A stretch of 35,098 bases of DNA, taken from an uncultured Bacteroidia bacterium. GTDB taxonomy: Bacteria; Bacteroidota; Bacteroidia; Bacteroidales; UBA932. The stretch covers positions 1-35,098 of the forward strand of contig CADBSV010000053.1 of the NCBI GenBank assembly GCA_902797435.1, read 5' to 3'. Both the position numbers and the translations under genes were made by a program. Below, piece by piece: positions 14,852 through 22,073 of this stretch. The notes below the pieces were generated by a model that saw only the letters and a program-made list of their open reading frames with translations, had not been told where the DNA came from and made no database searches. Numbering within the stretch: position 1 is the stretch's first letter; the number at the start of each line of letters is the position of its first letter.

Positions 14852-14927
14852 GCCACTTTAGCTCAGTCGGTAGAGCAGCGCATTCGTAACGCGCAGGTCG
14901 CAAGTTCAAGTCTCGCAAGTGGCTCCA
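14852..14927 (+). tRNA. tRNA-Thr (anticodon CGT)
   Basis: 76-nt cloverleaf: acceptor GCCACTT/AAGTGGC, D-arm GCTC/GAGC, anticodon loop TTCGTAA (anticodon CGT, reading ACG), T-loop TTCAAGT, discriminator T and an encoded CCA. Two stems contain A-C mismatches: 31-39 in the anticodon arm (GCGCA/CGCGC) and 51-63 in the T arm (GCAAG/CTCGC). The ATG of the HD-domain gene follows 18 bases after the CCA, with no terminator between. Confidence 0.92.
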
Positions 14928-14945
14928 TTACAAACTTTTCAATAT

Positions 14946-15572
14946 ATGGTAACGCACGGCCTTCGGATCTATTGTGATAAGGAGGTCGTGCCTCGTTATT
15001 CGCAGTTCGATGCTGCGCACCGTGAAGACCATGCGAGGGCTGTCATCGAGAGAAGTCTCCGTCTTTCAAGGCATTATGATGTGCGGGAAGACATCGTTTA
15101 TGCCGCAGCGGCCTTCCACGATACGGGGCTCGTAGCCGGCAGGGAAAGGCATCATCTCGAGTCGGGCCGCATTGTGCGTACGGATTCGCGGCTTCCGGAG
15201 TGGTTCTCTGCAGAAGAAATAGAGTTGATAGCGCAGGCCGTTGAAGACCACAGGGCTTCGGCGGGAAGGGAGCCCCGGAGCCTTTACGGCCGCATCCTTG
15301 CAGAGGCCGACCGCCTCATCGACCCCGAAACCATCATCCGCCGCACAATACAGTATGGCCTTTCGCATTATCCGGACCTGGGAGCCGAAGGCCATTGGGA
15401 GAGGACGCTCGAGCATCTGAGGGAGAAGTACGGCAGGGGAGGATATCTGAAACTCTGCCTTCCCGAAAGCGAAAACGGAGCCCCTCTTGAGCAGCTGCGC
15501 CTGATTATCGACGATCCGAAAAGGCTCCGGACCATTTTCGACCGCTTATTTTCCGAGGCCGGCCAGCTTTGA
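14946..15572 (+). CDS. HD-domain protein (putative phosphohydrolase)
   Basis: 208 residues. The HD signature is visible as HREDHARAV (H25/H29), AAAAFHDTGLVAG (H58-D59) and a downstream AEADRLID, matching metal-dependent HD phosphohydrolases. Substrate unknown; members act on nucleotides or signalling phosphates. No transmembrane segment or partner domain is seen. I chose the ATG at 14946; the frame is open back into tRNA-Thr, but that stretch is tRNA sequence. Expression probably depends on the tRNA promoter, so processing of the tRNA 3' end would release this mRNA with an 18-base leader. Its last 27 bases overlap the 3' end of the convergent LOG-family gene. Confidence 0.8.
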   Translation: MVTHGLRIYCDKEVVPRYSQFDAAHREDHARAVIERSLRLSRHYDVREDIVYAAAAFHDTGLVAGRERHHLESGRIVRTDSRLPEWFSAEEIELIAQAVEDHRASAGREPRSLYGRILAEADRLIDPETIIRRTIQYGLSHYPDLGAEGHWERTLEHLREKYGRGGYLKLCLPESENGAPLEQLRLIIDDPKRLRTIFDRLFSEAGQL

Positions 15573-16115
15573 TACCAGTTCTTCGGGGGTGGAGGCGACA
15601 AGGAGGCTGTCCATGTCGGAAGCGTCAGTGAATCCGGCACTTATCATGTTGCCGACCAGCTTAAGGATGGGGTCGTAATAACCGTCGGTGTTGAGGATGG
15701 CAAGACGCCGTTCGTAGCTTGACAGTTCATTCCCTTCAAAATAGGAGAAGAATTCGTGCATGGTGCCGAAGCTGCCGGGAAGGATTATGCAGATGTCGCT
15801 CCTGCGCTCCATTTCCCGGATGCGCGAATCGAAGTCGGGCGCCTCCACGAAATTGATTCCCGGGCCGTCCTGCTTCACTTCTATGCCTTTATCTGCATAG
15901 TCTTTCCTCCCTTTGAAGCCTTTGGGGAAGACTCCGGTGAGCGAGCCTCCCGCCTCGAGCACACCTTTGGCGAGCTCTCCCATGGTGCCTACTTTCGCGC
16001 CTCCATAGACTACCGAAATGCCGGCCTCTGCCAGGAGTCGGCCAAGAAGGCGGGCGTTCCTGCCGTATTTCGGGTCGTTCCCTTTGCGGGAACCCAGATA
16101 TACTGCAGCCGTCAT
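15546..16115 (-). CDS. LOG-family (TIGR00730) nucleotide phosphoribohydrolase
   Basis: 189-residue Rossmann protein of the LOG family; members hydrolyse the N-glycosidic bond of nucleoside 5'-monophosphates, originally described for cytokinin activation in plants. Motifs: VYLGSR at the N-terminus, VYGGAKVGTMGELA (36-49) and LPGSFGTMHEFF (112-123). The last corresponds to the catalytic PGGxGTxxE; the second Gly is Ser (S115), while the Glu (E121) is retained. Bacterial members often act as AMP/purine nucleotide nucleosidases of unclear role. Its ATG overlaps the nhaA stop (ATGA). Last gene of the dnaN operon. Confidence 0.85.
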   Translation of the reverse strand: MTAAVYLGSRKGNDPKYGRNARLLGRLLAEAGISVVYGGAKVGTMGELAKGVLEAGGSLTGVFPKGFKGRKDYADKGIEVKQDGPGINFVEAPDFDSRIREMERRSDICIILPGSFGTMHEFFSYFEGNELSSYERRLAILNTDGYYDPILKLVGNMISAGFTDASDMDSLLVASTPEELVSKLAGLGK

Positions 16116-17488
16116 GACTTACTGTGTTTGGAGACTATATTCACGAGTATCGTTCCGAGAAGGGCGGAAGCCACCGAGCCGAGCAGTACTGCGACTTTGC
16201 CTGAGTCCCGCATGGAGGCAGTAAGAGAGGGGTCGAGCCCTCCGAAAGAGAGGGTGTCCACGAAAATGCTCATGGTAAAACCTATCCCTCCAAGGCATGC
16301 GACGGCGAAGAACATCGCCCAGTTCGATTTTGCCGGCATTTCCCCTACACCGGATTTTATGGCAATCCAGCTCGCAAGGGTGATTCCTATGGGTTTGCCC
16401 AGCAGGAGTCCGAGGAATATCCCGAGACTCACTCCTCCCGAAGGAGCTCCGCTTATTTCGACTCCGGCGTTGGCGAGGGCGAATAAAGGCATGATGAGGA
16501 AGTTGACCCAGGGGGAGAGCGCATTCTCGAGCCGGTCGGTCATGGTCATGGAGCCGCGGCCTACTTTCCCGAGAACCCTTATGAAATGCCTCTGCGGGCC
16601 GTTAGGGAAGCTTTCGTCGCCTTCAAGGCCGTGGTAGTCCGTGAGCCTCTGGCTGTACTTCTTCCATTTGTGCCTGAACTGCGATTCGTTGTAGCGGGGC
16701 GTGCCGGGGATGAGGAAAGCCATCACGACGCCGGACATGGTCGCATGTATTCCGCTGTAATAGAACAGTACCCACACGACAAAGGCGCAGGCAAGGTATG
16801 CAATGATATGCTTTTCGCCAAGCCTGCGGAGCAGGACGGTGAAAAGGATCACGGCCACGGCTGCCAGCAGCAGCGGGAAATTGATGTGCCCGCCGTAGAA
16901 GAAGGCTACCACGAGGATGGCGATAAGGTCGTCCGCGATGGCGAGGGCCGTGAGGAATACTTTCAGCGATACCGGGATCCTGTCGCCCAGAACGGTGAGT
17001 ATGCAGACTGCGAAGGCGATGTCGGTTGCGGTAGGAATGCCCCATCCCGAGGCGGCCGGGGTGCCGTGGTTGACGAGCGTGTAGATAAGGGCCGGAAATA
17101 TGACGCCGCCGAACGCTGCTATGATGGGGAGCATAGCTTTCTTTGGGGAAGACAGCTCCCCGTAGGAGATTTCGCGGCGGATTTCCAGGCCGACGGTGAA
17201 GAAGAAAATCATCATCAGCACGTCGTTGATGAAGTTCTCGACCGTCATGCCAACGGGGAAAGTGACGTCAATGTTTCCGCTCGGGCTCACGAAATGTCGG
17301 GATATGGTTGTTCCGAGAAAATCGTGATAGGCTTCTTTCGTGAACGGCAGGTTGGCCAGAAGCATTGCCAGTACTACGCAGGCAAGCAGGAGAACCCCCT
17401 GGGCCCATGGCTGTTTGGAAAACCTCTTTCCGTTCATGGAAGCGGTAAGAAGGCCCTTGTTCCAGGTGTATATGGGGATGAGTCTCAT
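16112..17488 (-). CDS. nhaA: Na+/H+ antiporter NhaA
   Basis: 458-residue inner-membrane antiporter. Characteristic blocks: NFINDVLMMIFFFTVGLEI, GWGIPTATDIAFAVCIL and FLTALAIADDLIAILVVAFF, which holds the paired Asp (IADD) for ion binding. LPIIAAFGGVIFPALIY and SGIHATMSGVVMAFLIP also match. About 12 hydrophobic segments are apparent. A hydrophilic loop of some 60 residues in the middle (YNESQFRHKWKKYSQRL onward) is larger than in E. coli NhaA (388 residues) and accounts for the extra length. It exports Na+ in exchange for protons. It starts 6 bases after the exonuclease stop. An internal ATG (MNGKRF) about 18 residues in is an alternative start. Confidence 0.95.
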   Translation of the reverse strand: MRLIPIYTWNKGLLTASMNGKRFSKQPWAQGVLLLACVVLAMLLANLPFTKEAYHDFLGTTISRHFVSPSGNIDVTFPVGMTVENFINDVLMMIFFFTVGLEIRREISYGELSSPKKAMLPIIAAFGGVIFPALIYTLVNHGTPAASGWGIPTATDIAFAVCILTVLGDRIPVSLKVFLTALAIADDLIAILVVAFFYGGHINFPLLLAAVAVILFTVLLRRLGEKHIIAYLACAFVVWVLFYYSGIHATMSGVVMAFLIPGTPRYNESQFRHKWKKYSQRLTDYHGLEGDESFPNGPQRHFIRVLGKVGRGSMTMTDRLENALSPWVNFLIMPLFALANAGVEISGAPSGGVSLGIFLGLLLGKPIGITLASWIAIKSGVGEMPAKSNWAMFFAVACLGGIGFTMSIFVDTLSFGGLDPSLTASMRDSGKVAVLLGSVASALLGTILVNIVSKHSKS

Positions 17489-17494
17489 AACCGG

Positions 17495-18472
17495 TCAGAA
17501 CAGCTTTCCCCCGTTGAATCTATTCTTGAGGGCGTCGATTTTTTCCTGGGACGCCGGACCCTTTCCGGCTGCGTCGAGTTCTTTGCGGATGCGTGAGAAC
17601 TGGGCCTTTGTGTCGAGCGTGAAGGTGCCTCCGTCTATCCAGGCAAAGTAGGAGGGCTCTTTTTCATAGACCTCCTTGGCGCTGCGTCCCTTGTGTTTTC
17701 CGAAATTGATGAGGATGTGCGCGGGATCTTTCTTTCCGGAATCGTCGTAAATGAGATGTCCGGAGAAGTCCACGTACTTTTTGCCTACGAACGAACTGAG
17801 CGAAGCAAGGTCGTTCCTCAGCACCTGTTCGCGGTAGGGAGCGGGCTCCTTGTACATGTCGAGCTGCGCCTTGAGCACTTCGTAGGTGGCCACGGTGTCG
17901 GCTTCGGCTGTATGCGCGCCTGTGAAATCCTCTCCTCCGCAGTAGAAGCGGTAGGCGGCCTTGAGGTTCCTTGGCTCCATGGCGTGATAAATGTTCTGAA
18001 CATCCACCATTGCGCAGTCATGCAGGTTTATATCGACCGCCTCGAGGGTCTGACGCGCCTTCTGCTTGTGAACTTCCGGGGCGTCGAAAGCGCCTATACG
18101 GCGCAGACAGTAGAGTTTCACCCTTTCAATCTCTTCGGCGAGCATGGGAAGGTCGAATTTCGAGGAGTTGAATCCGGCAAGGTCCGAGTCCCTGAGCCAG
18201 CTTACCACCTCGGGCGCCACCTCAAGGAAACGCGGACAGCCGGTGAGCATGTCGTCGGTTACTCCGTTTACCTTGGAGGCTTCTTCGGAGATATGCTTCT
18301 GGCAGTTGCCATCGTAGTCCCAGGGACGGATGCGCCAGGTTTTGATTTCGGGCTCAGGCCTTCCGGGGAAGACCTTTACAAAGCTGAGCTCTATGATAGA
18401 GTCGGTGGGAATGTTAAGGCCCGTGCTCTCGATATCGAAGAAGAGCAGGGGCCTCTGCAGATTGAGTTCCAT
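17495..18472 (-). CDS. DEDDh 3'-5' exonuclease with C-terminal DUF3820-like domain
   Basis: 325 residues. The N-terminal exonuclease domain (about 1-205) is of the DNA polymerase III epsilon type, with FDIESTG (D13, E15), FNSSKFDLPML (D107) and AHTAEADT (H187, D192) as the DEDDh set. A C-terminal domain (about 250-300) reads HILINFGKHKGRSAKEVYEK then PSYFAWI, the DUF3820 pattern. This architecture is frequent in Bacteroidetes. The last residues, GGKLF, resemble the end of a sliding-clamp-binding motif (xLF). The gene follows dnaN by 10 bases, so clamp and exonuclease are made together. Proofreading or repair is likely; it need not be the replicative epsilon subunit. Confidence 0.88.
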   Translation of the reverse strand: MELNLQRPLLFFDIESTGLNIPTDSIIELSFVKVFPGRPEPEIKTWRIRPWDYDGNCQKHISEEASKVNGVTDDMLTGCPRFLEVAPEVVSWLRDSDLAGFNSSKFDLPMLAEEIERVKLYCLRRIGAFDAPEVHKQKARQTLEAVDINLHDCAMVDVQNIYHAMEPRNLKAAYRFYCGGEDFTGAHTAEADTVATYEVLKAQLDMYKEPAPYREQVLRNDLASLSSFVGKKYVDFSGHLIYDDSGKKDPAHILINFGKHKGRSAKEVYEKEPSYFAWIDGGTFTLDTKAQFSRIRKELDAAGKGPASQEKIDALKNRFNGGKLF

Positions 18473-18482
18473 TCTGTATTGT

Positions 18483-19601
18483 TTATGAAACCATTATTGG
18501 CATCAGGATGCCGCACACCTTCTCGCTGTCCGCTTCTTCCTCCGAGGGAACGATGAGCGCCGCGCGGCGGGCGTCGGCAAAGCGGAACACTATGGTCTGG
18601 CACCCCATGTTGGAGAGTATGTCGATAAGGAAGGAAGACTTGAAACCGATAGTGAGTTCGTCTCCGGAGTAGTCGCAACCGAGTTTCTCATACGCTGCGA
18701 TGGCGAAACCGAGATCCTGGGCGGTAATCTCCAGCTGTCCATCCTTGAGCGTGAGCTTGATGTGGTTGGACGCCTTGTTGGCGAACACGCTGACGCGGCG
18801 CACCGTGCTGAGAAGCTGTTCGCGGTCGATACGGAGCACGTTGCTGTTGTTCTGCGGGATTACGTCGCGGTATTTGGGATATTTCCCGACCACGAGGCGG
18901 CAGATCATGGTGGTTTCGCCGAAACAGAACACTACGTTGGTGGAATCAAAACGGACGGTAACGTCGCCGTCTTCCTTGGAAAGGGTGCTGCGCAGCACGC
19001 CTGCGGGCTTCTTGTGAAGGATGAACGAGGCGGCTTCGCCGGCTTTTACATCTGCGGTGGTGTAGCAGATGAGCTTGTGGGAGTCGGATGCCACGAGGGT
19101 GGTGCTCTCCGGCGAGATGTCGAAGAAGATGCCGTTCATCGCGGGACGCATTTCGTCGTCTGCCGTGGCATACACGGTGCTGGAAATGCCCTCGATGAGA
19201 GTTTCGGCAGGAAGCACCAGAGTGGGGGCGTCATCCTCCACGTTCTTGATTTCGGGGAAATCAGCCGCCGGCAAGAAGGGCAGGGAGGAATTACCGTTGC
19301 TCCAGACGCATTCGAAAGACGCTTCTCCTGTGGTGCGGATGGTAATCGGCTGGTCGGGAAGGGCTTTGAAAAGGGATATGAGCTGACCGGCGGGAACGAC
19401 GATGCTGCCGTCTTCCTTGGAATCAACGGTGACTACCGTGCGGAGGGTGAGCTCCTGGTCGGATGCGGTGATTTCAAGTTTGTCGCCATGGAGGACGAAA
19501 AGAATGTACTCCAGGATGGGCAGGGATGTCTTTGCCGGAACGGCCTTTGAGACGTCCATCATTCCTTTGAGCAGTTCTGCGCTAGATACGTTGAATTCCA
19601 T
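18483..19601 (-). CDS. dnaN: DNA polymerase III sliding clamp (beta subunit)
   Basis: 372-residue beta clamp, three repeated domains. The N-terminus (MEFNVSSAELLKGMMDVSKAV then PAKTSLPILEYILF) and the C-terminal I-M-P block (VCGILMPIMVS, corresponding to the conserved ...LMPMR end) are diagnostic. The C-terminus lacks the usual Arg after the MP motif and reads IMVS. It forms a dimeric ring tethering polymerases to DNA. A TATATTTG box 26 bases upstream heads the four-gene operon dnaN - exonuclease - nhaA - LOG. There is no dnaA next to it. Confidence 0.96.
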   Translation of the reverse strand: MEFNVSSAELLKGMMDVSKAVPAKTSLPILEYILFVLHGDKLEITASDQELTLRTVVTVDSKEDGSIVVPAGQLISLFKALPDQPITIRTTGEASFECVWSNGNSSLPFLPAADFPEIKNVEDDAPTLVLPAETLIEGISSTVYATADDEMRPAMNGIFFDISPESTTLVASDSHKLICYTTADVKAGEAASFILHKKPAGVLRSTLSKEDGDVTVRFDSTNVVFCFGETTMICRLVVGKYPKYRDVIPQNNSNVLRIDREQLLSTVRRVSVFANKASNHIKLTLKDGQLEITAQDLGFAIAAYEKLGCDYSGDELTIGFKSSFLIDILSNMGCQTIVFRFADARRAALIVPSEEEADSEKVCGILMPIMVS

Positions 19602-19627
19602 ATGTCATTTTTGTTTTAGTCGGATTG

Positions 19628-19635
19628 CAAATATA
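19628..19635 (-). promoter_or_regulatory. -7 box of the dnaN operon
   Basis: TATATTTG on the minus strand, ending 26 bases before the dnaN ATG. Confidence 0.75.
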
Positions 19636-19659
19636 CCTATTTAATTTTAGAATTTGGCA

Positions 19660-19668
19660 TATCTTTTG
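19660..19668 (+). promoter_or_regulatory. Possible -7 box of the Do-type protease gene
   Basis: TATCTTTTG, one base longer than TAnnTTTG, 48 bases before the ATG at 19717 and divergent from the dnaN promoter. Weaker than the other boxes in this window. Confidence 0.4.
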
Positions 19669-19716
19669 ATTTTTTATCCAACTACGGAAAGAAAACGATT
19701 AACAAAATACAGACTT

Positions 19717-21135
19717 ATGAAACAAAGTGTATTGACAACAGTCCTTTCAGTCGCCTGCAGCGCCCTCGTGGCGGTTCTTGTCGTCAAGGCCTCATCGCCC
19801 AAGGCAACCGCGGCGGCTCCGACTACGACCTATTCCATCGACGGTTCCGCCTACCGCACTGTCAATCTGTCAGAGACCGATTATCCCGACTTCACCTACG
19901 CCGCCGAATCCGCGGTGGATGCGGTCGTCTTCGTCAAGGTTACGGTAAAGACCACACAGCAGTATAACATCGACCCCCTCTTCCGCTATTTCTTCGGCAT
20001 CCCCGACAGCCAGGAGCGGGAACAGCAGGGGAGCGGCTCCGGCGTCATCATCCGTCCGGACGGATATATCGTAACAAACAATCATGTGGTGCAGGGCGCC
20101 AGCAAGATTGAAGTTACCCTCAATAACAACAAGACCTATCCGGCCACCATCATCGGTACCGATCCCGTCACCGACGTGGCACTCATAAAGGTTGAGGCGG
20201 ACGGCCTTCCCATCGTTCCGTTCGGAGACAGCGACAACCTCCGTCTCGGAGAATGGGTGCTGGCAATCGGTTCCCCGCTCGGAGAACAGCTCAAGGGCAC
20301 CATCACCGCCGGCATCGTCTCGGCAAAGGGCCGCAGCATGCCCGGCAACCCCGGTGAATTCAAGATCGAATCGTTCATCCAGACCGATGCCGCCGTCAAC
20401 CCTGGCAACTCCGGAGGCGCGCTGGTGAACAAAAAGGGAGAGCTTGTGGGAATCAACACGGCAATTGTCTCCCAGACGGGGGCTTATAGCGGATACTCGT
20501 TCGCAGTGCCCTCTAACATGGTGAAGAAAGTCGTGGGCGACCTCATCGACTTCGGAAGCGTCAAGCGCGCAATGCTCGGAATAACCGGCGGCACAGTAAA
20601 CGACGAACTGGCGAAAAAGCTGAAGCTCTCAAGCCCCGAAGGGGTATATGTGAGCGAAGTAGTCAAGGGAGGCTCCGCCGACAAGGCCGGTATAAAGGCG
20701 GAAGACGTCATCGTGTCGATAGACGGGCACAAGACGGCCACTATGCCGGAGCTCCAGGCCAAGGTGAACAGTTTCCATCCGGGTGACAAGGCTACCGTGA
20801 AGATTATCCGCGGCGGTTCCGAAAAAGAACTCCAGGTGGAATTCAACGACGGCACCGTCCTCAACGGAACGGTAGGCAGTGACGGTACGGTTGCATTCTA
20901 TGGCGCCCAGCTCCGCGAAAGCGAAAAGGGCGGTGTGGAAATAGTCTCCGCCGGCAACGGCAAGCTTGCGCAGGCAGGCGGCGAAGACGGCTTCATCATC
21001 CGTTTTGTAAACGACCAGAAAGTGTCCAAGCCGCAGGATGTAGTGGAAATAGCCAAGAAGAGCAAGCGTTCCATCTTCATCGAAGGCGTAACCGCAAGCG
21101 GACGTCCCGGATACTTCGGCTTCGGGAAGGACTGA
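19717..21135 (+). CDS. Do/DegP-type periplasmic serine protease
   Basis: 472-residue HtrA/Do-family protease for envelope protein quality control. An N-terminal signal or anchor (MKQSVLTTVLSVACSALVAV) is followed by the trypsin-like domain with H123 (TNNHVV), D153 (VTDVALIKV) and S232 (NPGNSGGAL). A first PDZ domain (about 290-375) contains EGVYVSEVVKGGSADKAGIK and DVIVSIDG. A second, more degenerate PDZ (about 395-472) reads EIVSAGNGKLAQAGGEDGFI. The start is taken at 19717; a longer frame from 19654 would begin before the likely transcription start and adds a charged stretch before the signal peptide. Followed by a hairpin and rpoD. Confidence 0.93.
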   Translation: MKQSVLTTVLSVACSALVAVLVVKASSPKATAAAPTTTYSIDGSAYRTVNLSETDYPDFTYAAESAVDAVVFVKVTVKTTQQYNIDPLFRYFFGIPDSQEREQQGSGSGVIIRPDGYIVTNNHVVQGASKIEVTLNNNKTYPATIIGTDPVTDVALIKVEADGLPIVPFGDSDNLRLGEWVLAIGSPLGEQLKGTITAGIVSAKGRSMPGNPGEFKIESFIQTDAAVNPGNSGGALVNKKGELVGINTAIVSQTGAYSGYSFAVPSNMVKKVVGDLIDFGSVKRAMLGITGGTVNDELAKKLKLSSPEGVYVSEVVKGGSADKAGIKAEDVIVSIDGHKTATMPELQAKVNSFHPGDKATVKIIRGGSEKELQVEFNDGTVLNGTVGSDGTVAFYGAQLRESEKGGVEIVSAGNGKLAQAGGEDGFIIRFVNDQKVSKPQDVVEIAKKSKRSIFIEGVTASGRPGYFGFGKD

Positions 21136-21160
21136 ATCCGCTGATAGAAACTTTTTGAAA

Positions 21161-21193
21161 AATCCCGTACAGGTTTGAAACTTGTGCGGGATT
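21161..21193. terminator. Hairpin after the Do-type protease gene
   Basis: AATCCCGTACAGG (21161-21173) and CTTGTGCGGGATT (21181-21193) pair with two G-U pairs around a 7-base loop. No strong T-run follows, so it may terminate imperfectly before rpoD. Confidence 0.55.
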
Positions 21194-21212
21194 CGTCCGT
21201 ATATAATGTTGT

Positions 21213-22073
21213 ATGAGACAGTTGAAAATCACAAAATCCATCACCAACCGCGAGAGCGCTTCGCTGGATAAATACCTCCAGGAGATCGGCCGCGAAGAAC
21301 TGGTGAGTCCCGAAGAAGAAGTAGAACTCGCTCAGCGCATACGCAAGGGAGACCAGGTTGCCCTGGAAAAGCTCACGAGGGCGAATCTCCGTTTCGTGGT
21401 GAGCGTAGCCAAGCAATATCAGAACCAGGGCCTCAGTCTGCCCGACCTTATAAACGAAGGCAATCTCGGCCTTATCAAGGCTGCGGAGAAGTTCGATGAA
21501 ACCCGCGGTTTCAAGTTCATATCCTACGCCGTCTGGTGGATACGCCAGAGCATTCTCCAGGCTCTTGCGGAACAGAGCCGCATAGTGCGCCTCCCTCTGA
21601 ACCAGGTAGGCTCGCTCAACAAGATAAACAAGGCACTCGGAAAGTTCGAGCAGGAGCATGAGCGCCAGCCTTCCACCGAGGAACTTGCCGAAATGATAGA
21701 CATCCCGCAGGACAAGATAGCGGATACCATGCGCGTGAGCGGCCGCCATGTCAGCGTTGACGCTCCTTTTGTGGAGGGCGAGGACAACTCCCTTCTCGAT
21801 GTCCTGCCGAACGAGGACAGCCCCATGGCGGACAAGGGTCTCACGAACGAAAGCCTCAGCATAGAGATAGAAAGGGCTCTGCAGATCCTTACTCCCCGTG
21901 AGCGCGAGATTATCAAGAGTTTCTTCGGCATAGGCTGCCAGGAAATGACTTTGGAGGAGATAGGAGAAAGGCTCGACCTTACCCGTGAGCGCGTCCGTCA
22001 GATAAAGGAAAAGGCAATCCGCAAGCTCAAGAAACCCTCCGCCTCGAAACTTCTCAAGAGCTATCTCGGATAA
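21213..22073 (+). CDS. rpoD: Primary sigma factor (Bacteroidetes sigma-ABfr type)
   Basis: 286-residue group 1 sigma factor. It lacks region 1.1 and starts close to region 1.2 ([20 protein letters not shown]). Region 2 is [20 protein letters not shown] with [20 protein letters not shown] and VWWIRQSI; region 3 is [18 protein letters not shown] onward; region 4 ends with [20 protein letters not shown]. The short length and lack of region 1.1 are normal for the phylum, whose holoenzyme uses the TAnnTTTG box seen throughout this window. The TAA abuts the argS ATG. I found no clear TAnnTTTG box in front of it. Confidence 0.96.
   Translation: MRQLKITKSITNRESASLDKYLQEIGREELVSPEEEVELAQRIRKGDQVALEKLTRANLRFVVSVAKQYQNQGLSLPDLINEGNLGLIKAAEKFDETRGFKFISYAVWWIRQSILQALAEQSRIVRLPLNQVGSLNKINKALGKFEQEHERQPSTEELAEMIDIPQDKIADTMRVSGRHVSVDAPFVEGEDNSLLDVLPNEDSPMADKGLTNESLSIEIERALQILTPREREIIKSFFGIGCQEMTLEEIGERLDLTRERVRQIKEKAIRKLKKPSASKLLKSYLG

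Noticed and set aside
14919-14945. HD gene start inside tRNA-Thr
   Set aside because: The first codons are the tRNA acceptor and CCA; the ATG at 14946 is the first plausible start.
16586-17596. Long plus-strand frame antisense to nhaA and the exonuclease gene
   Set aside because: Its translation is low-complexity, rich in His and Arg, with no domain, whereas the minus-strand genes carry complete family motifs.
21194-21212. rpoD promoter at TATATAATG
   Set aside because: It does not match TAnnTTTG and lies too close to the ATG for a confident call; rpoD may be read from upstream.
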